A stretch of DNA of 64,000 nt from Bacillota bacterium (GCA_003149915.1 QAMK01000024.1:62001-126000), one strand, 5' to 3'; shown: positions 1 to 7,667, counted from the stretch's first letter. Numbers and translations: made by a program. The notes: generated by a model not told the origin, from the sequence alone.

Positions 1-2
1 AA

Positions 3-557
3 GAACAACCTTCTGCACCTGACGATGGTATTCCAGGTGATAATACTGATGTTACACATGATGCCAATACAGATGGTAGTTCGGTTGACATTGAAGTAGG
101 AGATTTTGTACCGCTTGCAACAAGTGGCATGGATGAATCTTCTGTTGTTTCTGAAGAAAACGTATTTGATGAATACGGACAGTTAAGTGAACAAACCATA
201 GAATCACTAAACAGTTCTGAGTCAGTAGTTGAGACTACACCAGAACCAGTCGTTGAAACGGCTGCCCCAGAACCTGCACCTGTTGTTACTGAACCAGTTG
301 TTGAAACACCTGCTCCGGAACCTGCACCTGTTGTTACAGAACCAGTTGTTGAAACGCCTGCTCCGGAACCTGCACCTGTTGTTACAGAACCAGTTGTTGA
401 AACACCGGCACCAGAACCGGTAGCAGAGACGACTTCTTCAAATGTTACGGTAGAAGTTGGTGGCGACTTAGTAACATTTGATGAATCTCGAAACATTGTA
501 AGCGTTGAACCTGCACCAGTTGCAGAAGAAATAAGTGAAGATGTAAAAACAATGTAA
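3..557 (+). CDS. C-terminal part of a Pro/Glu/Val-repeat protein (5' end outside window)
   Basis: The frame is open from base 3, so the gene starts upstream of the window; 184 codons are visible. The visible part is acidic and of low complexity, with no membrane segment or catalytic motif. Its middle holds three perfect-length copies of a 16-residue unit (PEPAPVVTEPVVETPA), encoded by a 48-nt tandem repeat, with degenerate half-units on either side. Such rigid, proline-rich stalks are usual in surface-exposed or envelope-associated proteins, but no anchor (LPXTG or TM) is present at this C-terminus. The gene ends in a strong terminator. I do not recognise the family; function unknown. Confidence 0.75.
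   Translation, partial: EQPSAPDDGIPGDNTDVTHDANTDGSSVDIEVGDFVPLATSGMDESSVVSEENVFDEYGQLSEQTIESLNSSESVVETTPEPVVETAAPEPAPVVTEPVVETPAPEPAPVVTEPVVETPAPEPAPVVTEPVVETPAPEPVAETTSSNVTVEVGGDLVTFDESRNIVSVEPAPVAEEISEDVKTM
267..410 (+). repeat. Tandem repeat, 3 x 48 nt, in frame
   Basis: Three head-to-tail 48-nt units differ at a few third positions (for example gttact/gttaca, cct/ccg). Each encodes the same 16 residues, so copy number can change without a frameshift. Confidence 0.9.
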
Positions 558-580
558 TATGACTTCTGTATATATTAATA

Positions 581-610
581 AAAAGAGAGTGAATATTCAC
601 TCTCTTTTTT
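581..610 (+). terminator. Rho-independent terminator
   Basis: AAAAGAGAGTGAA pairs with TTCACTCTCTTTT in a near-perfect hairpin followed by a T run; it closes the repeat-protein gene. Confidence 0.9.
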
Positions 611-649
611 GTCAAAGAAGCCCATTTTTCTGAAAAATTAACAAAATAT

Positions 650-678
650 TTGACAAAAAAATAAATATGTGATATAAT
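650..678 (+). promoter_or_regulatory. Consensus sigma-A promoter
   Basis: TTGACA (650-655), a 17-bp spacer and TATAAT (673-678) lie about 70 bp upstream of the 139-aa gene. Both hexamers are perfect. Confidence 0.9.
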
Positions 679-746
679 CTAGACACTTGAAGATGAAGAA
701 TACAATCGTCGACAAGAACTCAGGGGATAGAAAGGGTTGAATCAAT

Positions 747-1166
747 TTGAAACAAAGTTACATTATCGAATACTTAAACGAAAATGACTTTAGAAAGAAA
801 GAACGATCAGTTAGAAAGTATAATATGCTTGCTTATAAAAAATTAACATTTGAATATTATCCATCATTAAGAAATGGTAAGTTTTTAGGAGAATTGGTAA
901 GTGTTAATAAAAAAGAGAAGACAAAATCTTACGAATTAAAACTTCCAACTGATGAATTGTTCGCTAAAGTACATGGAGAAATCAGACTTCATTATACAGT
1001 ATATTCTGATAAACACATTATCTTACTTACAAATATTACACCAGATGGAATCTTAGATGAAGGTCATCGTGCAGAATTAAGTACTTATAAAGGTGTCATG
1101 ATTTCTAAGGCAAATCCGGAAAAAGATATGTTTAAAATTAATTTATTGAACATGTTACAAAAATAG
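747..1166 (+). CDS. Hypothetical protein, 139 aa
   Basis: This starts at a TTG codon 10 nt after AAAGGG (731-736). No in-frame ATG fits better, and a perfect promoter lies upstream. The protein is basic, soluble and has no signal peptide or membrane segment. It contains a run of alternating beta-like segments (KLTFEYYPSL, EIRLHYTVYSD, HIILLTNITPDGI) and ends in a short helix. I do not recognise the family. It is monocistronic, with its own promoter and a terminator whose stem overlaps its stop codon, and sits directly before the tRNA pair. The strong promoter suggests high expression. Confidence 0.7.
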   Translation: MKQSYIIEYLNENDFRKKERSVRKYNMLAYKKLTFEYYPSLRNGKFLGELVSVNKKEKTKSYELKLPTDELFAKVHGEIRLHYTVYSDKHIILLTNITPDGILDEGHRAELSTYKGVMISKANPEKDMFKINLLNMLQK

Positions 1167-1180
1167 TAACATGTTTTTTG
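1151..1180 (+). terminator. Rho-independent terminator overlapping a stop codon
   Basis: CATGTTAC (1151-1158) pairs with GTAACATG (1166-1173) and is followed by six T. The stem begins inside the last codons of the preceding gene. Confidence 0.85.
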
Positions 1181-1187
1181 TTTGAGG

Positions 1188-1216
1188 TTGACAAAGCACT
1201 TAGAAAACAGTATAAT
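1188..1216 (+). promoter_or_regulatory. Upstream promoter of the tRNA unit
   Basis: TTGACA (1188-1193), 17-bp spacer, TATAAT (1211-1216). It lies about 100 bp before the first tRNA. Confidence 0.85.
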
Positions 1217-1276
1217 TGTAATTGCTTCTTGTAAAAGAAGAGGGCTAGAATTTAAACAATCTTTTTTGAAAAATTG

Positions 1277-1305
1277 TTGCCATTCGGTTTTGTTTATGAT
1301 ATTAT
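1277..1305 (+). promoter_or_regulatory. Proximal promoter of the tRNA unit
   Basis: TTGCCA (1277-1282), 17-bp spacer, TATTAT (1300-1305). The predicted start of transcription falls a few bases before the tRNA at 1316, as is usual for tRNA genes. Confidence 0.65.
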
Positions 1306-1315
1306 TAATGAGTAC

Positions 1316-1392
1316 GGACCCTTAGCTCAGCTGGTTAGAGCATCCGGCTCATAACCGGACGGTCATAGGTTCGAGTCCTATAGGGTCCACCA
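1316..1392 (+). tRNA. tRNA with CAT anticodon, most likely tRNA-Ile2 (lysidine type)
   Basis: A complete cloverleaf of 77 nt is visible. The acceptor GGACCCT pairs with AGGGTCC, the discriminator is A, CCA is encoded, and the T arm contains GGTTCGAGTCC. The anticodon loop is CTCATAA. The GGACC acceptor and CTCATAACC anticodon arm look like Bacillus and E. coli tRNA-Ile2 rather than elongator or initiator tRNA-Met. TilS would then be needed to convert C34 to lysidine. The CAT anticodon is certain; the Ile2 identity is inferred. Confidence 0.9.
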
Positions 1393-1395
1393 ACT

Positions 1396-1479
1396 GCGGG
1401 TATGGCGGAATTGGCAGACGCGCTAGTCTTAGGAACTAGTGCCTTCGGCATGCAGGTTCAAGTCCTGTTACCCGCACCA
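1396..1479 (+). tRNA. tRNA-Leu (TAG)
   Basis: 84 nt with CCA encoded. The acceptor GCGGGTA pairs with TACCCGC; the anticodon stem CTAGT/ACTAG encloses CTTAGGA, giving anticodon TAG. A long variable arm (TGCCTTCGGCA) marks a class II tRNA. It starts 3 nt after the preceding tRNA, so they are cotranscribed. Confidence 0.95.
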
Positions 1480-1515
1480 CTTAGAATATCGTTTGAATAA
1501 TCAAACTTACAATAT

Positions 1516-1544
1516 AGAATCGATTGAGAAATCGATTCTTTTTT
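1516..1544 (+). terminator. Terminator of the tRNA unit
   Basis: AGAATCGATT pairs with AATCGATTCT, followed by a T-rich run. Confidence 0.85.
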
Positions 1545-1614
1545 GTTTTCTTAAAAAGCGTATGGAATAATACGAAAACTGTGATATAATAAGTATATGT
1601 TCAGGAGGGTTATG

Positions 1615-2472
1615 ATGAGAAGAGTACGGAATGGTTCGTTCACATCCAATATAGAACGAGTTGAAACAAAAGAAGAGTTATTAGAGTCACTAGAAAAGTA
1701 TAAAGGAATTTTATCAGTCCCAATGATCGAGTATTTAAATTCTTTAATTGAATTAGAATTTTCTGTTGTAAGAGAAAATATTGGGGAACAAGATCGTGAT
1801 GCATTGTCAGAATTGGATATTTATAGGAATGTTGCAATTTACAACATTTATAATCGTGCCAAAAACTTATTAAATGAAATGAGCGATACTCTAAAGATTA
1901 AAGGTAATGAAGACGGATGGGAAGAATTATCTGTAGAACTGCCATTATTGAATGGTACAGTGCAGTTGTATGAATTTGATTACCGTTCAGCACTTTCATT
2001 TAGATTAAAAGTACCAAATGATTACCGGCCTTCTAGCATTGGTCAAATTTGGTTATATCAAACGTTAGAGGATAAAGAAAAAAGAGAAGAAGAATTATCT
2101 CGTGTGCTAACAACATTAAATAAATTATATGATGAGAAAAATCCTTATTCATCCCGCCCTGGTGTAGCAGGTGGACCAAGACCAATGTGGGAAATGCAAC
2201 ATCGTCAAATGATAAGAGACTATGAACAACAGTGGAAAGCCTTGGAAGGAAGAGAAATGTTATCAGATGATGAGAAAAAAGCAATCGAATGGACGAATCG
2301 TATTTATGATAAAATGATAGAAGATTATGGCTTGACAGAAAGCGATTTTGAAGAAATAGCGAAGAAAGGGATTCCTACTTATTATGAGCTGACACATCCA
2401 AATAAGTTAGAAAAGATGCTGACAAAAGAGCAACCCGGATTAACAATAGTAAGAAAAATTAAATATTTGTAA
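1615..2472 (+). CDS. Hypothetical protein, about 285 aa
   Basis: Start chosen at ATG 1615 (or the adjacent ATG 1612) because AGGAGG (1603-1608) lies just upstream; the earlier in-frame ATG at 1597 would put that site inside the gene. An extended -10 (TGATATAAT, 1582-1590) supplies the promoter. The protein is soluble, charged and mostly helical, with a central beta-like stretch (GTVQLYEFDYRSALSFRLKV, around residues 120-140) and a Pro/Gly-rich linker (SSRPGVAGGPRP). No signal peptide or catalytic motif is visible, and I do not recognise the family. It stands alone, between the tRNA terminator and its own terminator. Confidence 0.7.
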   Translation: MRRVRNGSFTSNIERVETKEELLESLEKYKGILSVPMIEYLNSLIELEFSVVRENIGEQDRDALSELDIYRNVAIYNIYNRAKNLLNEMSDTLKIKGNEDGWEELSVELPLLNGTVQLYEFDYRSALSFRLKVPNDYRPSSIGQIWLYQTLEDKEKREEELSRVLTTLNKLYDEKNPYSSRPGVAGGPRPMWEMQHRQMIRDYEQQWKALEGREMLSDDEKKAIEWTNRIYDKMIEDYGLTESDFEEIAKKGIPTYYELTHPNKLEKMLTKEQPGLTIVRKIKYL

Positions 2473-2481
2473 AAATAAATT

Positions 2482-2507
2482 AAAAACTAACAAACGTTAG
2501 TTTTTTT
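2482..2507 (+). terminator. Rho-independent terminator
   Basis: AAAAACTAAC and GTTAGTTTTT form a hairpin with an AAAC loop and a T run. Confidence 0.85.
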
Positions 2508-2583
2508 GATTGATAAGTAAAAAACACTGTGGAACTTTCCAATTTTATGATAAAATAAGACATTGCAAAGGGGAAAGTTAAAA

Positions 2584-3300
2584 ATGAAAGAAGCACGACC
2601 ACTAATTGGAATCCCAGCTGTGCCAACTTATGATGATGAACAGGATGCGATAATGGCACTTTATCAAGATTATAAAGATGTAGTTTATCAAAATGGAGGA
2701 ATTCCATTCTTGATTAATCCGATTGCCAAAGAAGATTATGTAAACACTAGATTGCGAAATATGAAACCTTTAACAACCGAAGAAAAAGAATTATATTACG
2801 AAATGACAGATATGTGTGCTGGTATAATCATTCCAGGAGGGTATAAAATTCATCTTTTTGCAGAAGAGATTGCTAAATATGCTATTAGGAAAGATATACC
2901 TATTCTAGGAGTTTGTCTTGGTATGCAACTACTTGCTAAAATAGAAAACAATAAAAATGTTTTGGTTCGTAATGAAACTCCAATCGAACATAAACAAAGA
3001 GGGGAACAGTACGTGCATGATTTAAATATTGTAGATGGGACAAAGTTGCATGAAATCTTGCAAAAAGATACAATCCGCGTAAACAGTGTCCATCGCTTTC
3101 ATATTTCACACGTAAATCATTTTAAAGTAAATTCTTATTCGGAAGACGGCTTGATTGAAGGAATTGAATTACCAGGTAAAAAATTTGTGATTGGAGTACA
3201 GTGGCATCCAGAAAAAATGATGGAGTACGATGAAAATGCCAATCGCTTGTGGCGTGCATTTATGGAAGAAGCAAAAAAAGAAAAAATTTATAGAAAATAA
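2584..3300 (+). CDS. Class I glutamine amidotransferase-like hydrolase (peptidase C26, PuuD-like)
   Basis: 238 aa, the usual size for gamma-glutamyl-GABA hydrolase-type enzymes that cut gamma-glutamyl amide bonds in the cytoplasm. Visible motifs are the N-terminal GIPAVPTYDD, the oxyanion strand GIIIPGGY, the nucleophile elbow GVCLGMQ (Cys111) and GVQWHPEK, giving the His208/Glu210 part of the triad. Start at ATG 2584, placed by the AAAGGGG site (2568-2573); an upstream in-frame TTG would overlap that site. An extended -10 (TGATAAAAT, near 2548-2556) lies upstream. The C-terminal 30 residues are Lys/Glu-rich. The substrate cannot be read from sequence; no polyamine genes are adjacent. Confidence 0.85.
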   Translation: MKEARPLIGIPAVPTYDDEQDAIMALYQDYKDVVYQNGGIPFLINPIAKEDYVNTRLRNMKPLTTEEKELYYEMTDMCAGIIIPGGYKIHLFAEEIAKYAIRKDIPILGVCLGMQLLAKIENNKNVLVRNETPIEHKQRGEQYVHDLNIVDGTKLHEILQKDTIRVNSVHRFHISHVNHFKVNSYSEDGLIEGIELPGKKFVIGVQWHPEKMMEYDENANRLWRAFMEEAKKEKIYRK

Positions 3301-3337
3301 AATATGATTACATGTGTTCTTTATAAAAACAAAAATA

Positions 3338-3366
3338 TTGCATTTCTCTATGAAATATAGTATAAT
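3338..3366 (+). promoter_or_regulatory. Sigma-A promoter
   Basis: TTGCAT (3338-3343), 17-bp spacer, TATAAT (3361-3366), followed 12 bp later by AAGGAGG of the next gene. Confidence 0.8.
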
Positions 3367-3392
3367 AGGGAAACCAAAAAGGAGGAATATGT

Positions 3393-3794
3393 GTGATTCA
3401 GATTGACACAAGTGCAAAGCAGTTACCAATTATTTTGATGCCTTTAACGAAATCAGAAGTAAAAGAATTAAAGGAAAGTCCATTCGTATTGGATGATATT
3501 TATGTCGTTTCTGGTGACAATCCAGATCAATTACATATCGGGATGCTTTCCGAAATGGGACAACAAAATCCAGCCCAACATCAATGGTATTTTTATAACG
3601 GGGAAAAATACTTAAATGATAAAACGATTGAAAAATATTTTGATAGACCATTTTTCCGTGTAATGCCTACAGTGGATTGTGAGATTGAAGATTGTAAACC
3701 GATTGGTGAAAGTAAAAAAAGTACAACGACATTATTTGAAATTGTAAATAGAAAAGAAAGTAGTTTAGAAAAAAATAAAGTACTGATGAAATAG
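3393..3794 (+). CDS. Hypothetical protein, 133 aa
   Basis: GTG start at 3393, 8 nt after AAGGAGG (3378-3384); the overlapping ATG at 3389 is in a frame that stops after five codons. The protein is small, acidic and soluble. It has a hydrophobic beta start (LPIILMPLT) and aromatic-rich segments (QHQWYFYNGEKY, YFDRPFFRVMPT), and ends in a charged helix. No known motif was recognised. It is transcribed alone, from a good promoter to a terminator. A frameshift is unlikely because both ends are well defined. Confidence 0.65.
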   Translation: MIQIDTSAKQLPIILMPLTKSEVKELKESPFVLDDIYVVSGDNPDQLHIGMLSEMGQQNPAQHQWYFYNGEKYLNDKTIEKYFDRPFFRVMPTVDCEIEDCKPIGESKKSTTTLFEIVNRKESSLEKNKVLMK

Positions 3795-3813
3795 CACAGC
3801 GGTGCTTTTTTTT
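3793..3813 (+). terminator. Rho-independent terminator
   Basis: AGCAC and GTGCT pair around AGCG, followed by eight T; the stem abuts the stop codon of the 133-aa gene. Confidence 0.85.
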
Positions 3814-3821
3814 GAACATTA

Positions 3822-3850
3822 TTGCAATTTGATATAAAATGGGATATACT
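3822..3850 (+). promoter_or_regulatory. Promoter of the suf operon
   Basis: TTGCAA (3822-3827), 17-bp spacer, TATACT (3845-3850). The predicted start of transcription is about 3857, just before an inverted repeat. Confidence 0.75.
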
Positions 3851-3860
3851 GATTATGCGA

Positions 3861-3876
3861 GTTAGTCTTGGCTAAC
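3861..3876 (+). promoter_or_regulatory. Inverted repeat, candidate operator of the DtxR-like regulator
   Basis: GTTAG (3861-3865) and CTAAC (3872-3876) are separated by 6 bp and lie between the predicted +1 and the ribosome binding site. Both half-sites also occur in the DtxR/IdeR box, though spaced differently there. Autoregulation is inferred from position and from the gene that follows. Confidence 0.5.
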
Positions 3877-3888
3877 CAAGGAGGAAAT

Positions 3889-4257
3889 ATGTCGGAATCG
3901 TTGGAAATGTATTTGAAAGTGATTTATACCTTAACAGAACAAGAAGAAAGGGTTCACGCCATCGACATTGCGAAGTATATGCACATATCGAAACCGAGTG
4001 TTAGTAAAGCACTTGCTATCTTAAAAAAAGAGGAACTCGTAACTAGTGTCGAAGGTAGGATAGAACTTACAACTCAGGGAACTAAAAAAGCCCAACAAAT
4101 TTTATCGAAATATGAAAGTATAAAAGAGTTTTTAAAACAGACACTACAACTAGAAGAACAAGATGCTTGTATCAATGCGTGCCGCATGGAACATATTATA
4201 ACAGATACTTGTCATCAAAAAATAGAAGAATACTTAAAGGAGCAAAAACATGATTGA
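3889..4257 (+). CDS. DtxR/MntR-family metal-dependent repressor, likely iron sensor of the suf operon
   Basis: 122 aa, start ATG 3889 set by AAGGAGGAA (3878-3886). Residues 1-62 are a winged helix (EMYLKVIYTL, then the HTH IDIAKYMHISKPSVSKALAI); residues 63-122 are a helical metal-binding and dimerisation domain. The metal site INACRMEH carries Cys98, Glu101 and His102, and Met7 is also present. This Cys-x-x-Glu-His pattern is that of DtxR/IdeR (Fe2+), whereas MntR has Glu in place of Cys. There is no C-terminal SH3 domain. The gene overlaps sufC by 8 nt, so it is in one operon with sufC and sufB, which suggests iron-responsive control of cluster assembly. Confidence 0.85.
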   Translation: MSESLEMYLKVIYTLTEQEERVHAIDIAKYMHISKPSVSKALAILKKEELVTSVEGRIELTTQGTKKAQQILSKYESIKEFLKQTLQLEEQDACINACRMEHIITDTCHQKIEEYLKEQKHD

Positions 4258-4993
4258 ATTAAAGAATATATGTTTTAGAAGAGACGAAAAACAGATATTA
4301 GATCACATCAATTTGACACTTAATACGGGCCATTTTATTGCAATCACAGGCCCAAATGGAAGTGGCAAAAGCACTCTTGCTAAAATTATCATGGGAATTG
4401 AAAAGCCGGATTCTGGTCAAATTTTCATGGATGGCAAAGATATCACGGATTGCAGTCTAGATGAACGTGCTAGAATGGGAATCGCTTTTGCGTTCCAACA
4501 GCCAGTAAAGTTCAAAGGAATTACCGTCTACGATATGTTAAAGCTAGCGGCAGGTCGTGATTTATCGAAGACCGAAGTAGAAGAAGTGCTAGAAAAAGTA
4601 GGATTAAAGGCCGAATCTTACATTCATAGAGAGTTAAATCAGTCTCTATCCGGTGGTGAATTAAAACGAATTGAAATCGCAACTGTCATCGTAAGAAATT
4701 CGAAATTCACAATATTTGATGAACCAGAAGCCGGTATCGATTTGTGGAGTTTCAACCATCTAATTCAAGTTTTTACCAATTTACATAAAGAACTGACTGG
4801 GACGACGTTAATTATTACGCATCAAGAACGAATCTTAGATATTGCTGATGAACTGATTTTGTTAAAAGATGGTAAGGTTGCCTATGCAGGTCCACAAAAT
4901 GAGATGATTGAGAAATTGTATCAAGATTGCAAAGTACCATTACTAGAAGGGAGGGATGAACATGACGGGAACGGATCAAACACTGTTGGATGA
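4250..4993 (+). CDS. sufC: Fe-S cluster assembly ATPase SufC
   Basis: 247 aa, a full-length ABC-type ATPase without membrane domain. Walker A GPNGSGKS is at residues 34-41, the signature LSGGE at 133-137, and Walker B FTIFDEPEAGID at 153-164. The SufC-type sequence after Walker B (EAGIDLWS) separates it from transport ATPases. SufC powers the SufB/SufD scaffold that builds Fe-S clusters in the cytoplasm. ATG 4250 overlaps the repressor gene by 8 nt, and the 3' end overlaps sufB by 32 nt. No separate sufD, sufS or sufU follows, so the operon is a reduced two-component system. Confidence 0.92.
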   Translation: MIELKNICFRRDEKQILDHINLTLNTGHFIAITGPNGSGKSTLAKIIMGIEKPDSGQIFMDGKDITDCSLDERARMGIAFAFQQPVKFKGITVYDMLKLAAGRDLSKTEVEEVLEKVGLKAESYIHRELNQSLSGGELKRIEIATVIVRNSKFTIFDEPEAGIDLWSFNHLIQVFTNLHKELTGTTLIITHQERILDIADELILLKDGKVAYAGPQNEMIEKLYQDCKVPLLEGRDEHDGNGSNTVG

Positions 4994-5879
4994 GATAACG
5001 GATACAAAGATTACTGATAATGCTGCATACAACATCCGTAAAAACGGAAAAGTGTTAAAGCGTAAAGTTACCGAAGACGTATCGATCGAAAGCAAAGCAG
5101 ACGGTAGTGGTATCGATATCTACGTTAAAGAAAATGCTCGTCATGCCTTTGTTTATATTCCTGTACTAGTAACATTCTCAGGACTAAATGATGTCGTTTA
5201 TAACGATTTTCATATCGGTAAAAATGCAAGTGCCATCATCGTAGCAGGATGTGCTGTAAAAAATAATGCCGGTAAGACATCTCGTCATCAAGGAATTCAT
5301 CGCTTTTATTTAGAAGAAAATGCAAGTGTTAGTTATTTAGAAAAGCATTACGGTGAAGGTCATGGTCACGGTGGCAGAATTTTAGATCCAGTTACAGAAA
5401 TGCATTTAGGACCGAATTCTACGATGGACATGGACACCGTTCAAATAGAAGGCGTTACAGATACAGTAAGATACACGACTGCAGACCTATCTGATGGGGC
5501 AACCCTTACGATTAGTGAAAAGATTATGACAAGTCAAAATCAAACCGCGAAAACAGAGTTTACGATTAACTTAAACGGGAAAAACTCGAGTACGCATGTC
5601 GTGTCTCGTTCGATAGCAGCTGATCATTCTCATCAGCAATTTGTCTCACACTTAAACGGCTATAATGAGTGCTATGGCCATGTCGAATGTGACGGTATTT
5701 TAAAAGATCAAGGAATTGTCGATGCTAGCCCTGAAGTAAATGCAAGACACGTCGATGCAAGACTTGTACACGAAGCAGCAATCGGTAAAATTGCCGGTGA
5801 CCAGTTGATGAAATTGATGTCGCTGGGTCTTACTGCTAAAGAAGCAGAAAAAGCCATTATCGATGGATTTTTGAAATAG
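4962..5879 (+). CDS. sufB: SufB/SufD-type scaffold protein
   Basis: 305 aa, much shorter than classical SufB (about 465 aa) and lacking its N-terminal region. It keeps the right-handed beta-helix core (repeats such as ASAIIVAGCAVKNNAGKTSRH and HAFVYIPVLVTF) and the conserved C-terminus with GYNECYGHVECDGIL, ASPEVNARHVDARLVHEAAIGKI and GLTAKEAEKAIIDGFL. Cys, Glu and His residues in the C-terminal part could hold the nascent cluster. ATG 4962 was preferred over 4956 because the GGAGGG site (4949-4954) would touch 4956. With sufC alone it matches the short sufC-sufB (SMS-like) systems of anaerobes. The operon ends at a terminator. Confidence 0.88.
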   Translation: MTGTDQTLLDEITDTKITDNAAYNIRKNGKVLKRKVTEDVSIESKADGSGIDIYVKENARHAFVYIPVLVTFSGLNDVVYNDFHIGKNASAIIVAGCAVKNNAGKTSRHQGIHRFYLEENASVSYLEKHYGEGHGHGGRILDPVTEMHLGPNSTMDMDTVQIEGVTDTVRYTTADLSDGATLTISEKIMTSQNQTAKTEFTINLNGKNSSTHVVSRSIAADHSHQQFVSHLNGYNECYGHVECDGILKDQGIVDASPEVNARHVDARLVHEAAIGKIAGDQLMKLMSLGLTAKEAEKAIIDGFLK

Positions 5880-5904
5880 GAAGACTACCTTCTTCCTTTT
5901 TCTT
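5878..5904 (+). terminator. Terminator of the suf operon
   Basis: AGGAAGA (5878-5884) pairs with TCTTCCT (5891-5897), followed by a T-rich run; overlaps the sufB stop codon. Confidence 0.8.
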
Positions 5905-5938
5905 TGGAAATTTGTTATACTATGGTAGGGAGATTTGT

Positions 5939-6391
5939 ATGAAGAAAAAGATAGGAATATTACTTGCAATCGGACTATTATTAACTGGTTGCAATGGCAA
6001 TACAATTGCTAAAATTGATATTACAAAATTTGACGATGTCATGAATAATCGTGGTTTTTTTGTAACGGATCAGACAGAAACGTTGAGTAACGAAAATGTA
6101 ACGGCTGCCCACGTCGCATACGATAGCAGTTACGAATTAAACTTCATTACTTGCAACACGCCAGAAACTTGTCAAAGTATGTTCTCCAGTAACAAAGAGA
6201 CGATTTTAAATCAAGACGGAGAAGTTTCTGTAGAAGAAGAAAAAACGGGTGATAACTACCAAGTGTACAAAGCATTTATTGGTGATCGTTATTACGTTTT
6301 GGTACAAGTAGAAGATACATTTTTATATGTAGACGTCTATCGTTCTTACAATTACGAGATTAAAAATATTGTGGAAGAACTAGGATATTAG
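5939..6391 (+). CDS. Small lipoprotein of unknown function, 150 aa
   Basis: ATG 5939 follows AGGGAGA (5927-5933) at 5 nt; an in-frame TTG upstream lies inside the promoter (TGTTATACT extended -10, 5913-5921). The N-terminus MKKKIGILLAIGLLLTGC is a textbook lipoprotein signal with Cys18 as the lipidated residue. The mature domain is about 130 residues, acidic, mixed alpha/beta, and includes two further Cys (ITCNTPETC). It is therefore an outer-face membrane-anchored protein. No family was recognised, though its size and layout resemble small DUF-type lipoproteins common in Bacillota. It is monocistronic between suf and the cadherin-like gene. Confidence 0.8.
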   Translation: MKKKIGILLAIGLLLTGCNGNTIAKIDITKFDDVMNNRGFFVTDQTETLSNENVTAAHVAYDSSYELNFITCNTPETCQSMFSSNKETILNQDGEVSVEEEKTGDNYQVYKAFIGDRYYVLVQVEDTFLYVDVYRSYNYEIKNIVEELGY

Positions 6392-6464
6392 AAAAATGTT
6401 TTCTAATCATTTGAAATATGATATACTAAATAAGACATATAATAGAATGAAAAGGATGATTGAA

Positions 6465-7667
6465 ATGAAAAAAGTTTGTGAGAAACTGTTGATATTGGTA
6501 ATGTTATTGGGAATGATGGTATCCCCAATTTATGTTTATGCAGAAGAACCTAGTGAAGGAACTGGCAGTGAGGAAACAGAGGAACCTGCTACACCGACGG
6601 ATGACCCGAGTCCTACTCCCACACCAACGCAAACACCGGAACCAACCCCGACACCAGAGCCAAAAATTGAACCGCGTTTAGCATCTTTAACTGTGGAAGA
6701 TTTCAATTTAAATGAAGCATTCGATGCAGAAAAGACAAATTATACCTTGACAGTACCTGCTAGCACATCTAAAATTACGATTACTGCGACTGCAATCGAT
6801 GGCTGTACAGTATTTAGTGGGAACGGTTCTCACGATTTAGCAGAAGGAAAAACGACCACGCTCAAAATTGTGGTTAAAGTAAAAAAAGGCATTGATCCAG
6901 AGCAACCGACACAAACCTATACGCTAGCTGTTACGAGACCGACAGAAAGTGTTGCCTTGCGTAGTTTGATGGTATCCGGTCACTCTTTAAACGAAACGTT
7001 TAGTCAAACCAATTATACGTACACGATGACTGTACCATACGATACGACTTCATTAAATATTTCTGCTGTAGCAGAAAATGATACGGATACAGTAGAAATT
7101 GATGGTGCCGATAACTTAGAAGTCGGTGAAAACGAAGTTACAATTACCGTTCGTAGTGAATCAGGAAAAGAAGCAACCTATCAGATTTTGGTAACAAGAG
7201 AAGAAGAAAGTGAAGAAGAAAATCAAACATCCAATATGACTTCTAATCTAGTAGTAGATGAGAAGAGTGAAAACTCATTGGTAAAATACATTTTAATTAC
7301 AGTTGGTTGTGTCGTATTGATTGCTATTGCTGCAGTTGGTATCATCTTCTATATGAAGAGTGCAAGTCCTGAGAAGAAGAAAGAGAAAGAAGCACGCAAG
7401 AAAGCGAAAAAAGAAGCGAAGGAAGCGGCTACTAAGAAAGAAGAAAAAGTAGAAGAACCACTAGAGAAAAAAGAAGAATCATCTGAGAAACAAGCAGCAG
7501 AACAATTGTCAAAAGAGACTTCAGTAGAAAATGATTCATCTACTAAACAAGATGATACGATTGATGTATTAGATGATATAGAAGACACCAAGGAGGCTCC
7601 AACCGTCAAAGATGTCAAAGATGACATTTTAGAAGGCATGGACGACATATTCGATGATAAAGACTAG
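6465..7667 (+). CDS. Membrane-anchored protein with two cadherin-like beta-sandwich domains
   Basis: 400 aa. Start ATG 6465 is placed 6-8 nt after AAAGGATG; earlier in-frame ATGs lack such a site. Order of parts: signal peptide (residues 1-26, ending VYA), Thr/Pro linker (TPTPTQTPEPTPTPEP), two domains of about 90 residues that each open with L-x-S-L and contain YTLTVP or YTMTVP and end in TYxLxVTR (cadherin-like beta-sandwich type), a single TM helix near 272-294, and a Lys/Glu/Asp-rich cytoplasmic tail of about 100 residues. The fold suggests an extracellular binding module signalling or anchoring through the tail; ligand unknown. An extended -10 (TGATATACT, 6419-6427) precedes it. Confidence 0.8.
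   Translation: MKKVCEKLLILVMLLGMMVSPIYVYAEEPSEGTGSEETEEPATPTDDPSPTPTPTQTPEPTPTPEPKIEPRLASLTVEDFNLNEAFDAEKTNYTLTVPASTSKITITATAIDGCTVFSGNGSHDLAEGKTTTLKIVVKVKKGIDPEQPTQTYTLAVTRPTESVALRSLMVSGHSLNETFSQTNYTYTMTVPYDTTSLNISAVAENDTDTVEIDGADNLEVGENEVTITVRSESGKEATYQILVTREEESEEENQTSNMTSNLVVDEKSENSLVKYILITVGCVVLIAIAAVGIIFYMKSASPEKKKEKEARKKAKKEAKEAATKKEEKVEEPLEKKEESSEKQAAEQLSKETSVENDSSTKQDDTIDVLDDIEDTKEAPTVKDVKDDILEGMDDIFDDKD

Noticed and set aside
267-410. CRISPR array
   Set aside because: The 48-nt units are directly adjacent without spacers and keep the reading frame of a protein.
229-423. A 64-codon Leu/Arg/His-rich open frame
   Set aside because: It is only the +1 frame of the 48-nt repeat of the longer gene, with no ribosome site.
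1316-1392. Initiator or elongator tRNA-Met
   Set aside because: The CAT anticodon fits all three, but the GGACC acceptor and CTCATAACC loop match Ile2. The initiator's mismatched first acceptor pair is absent.
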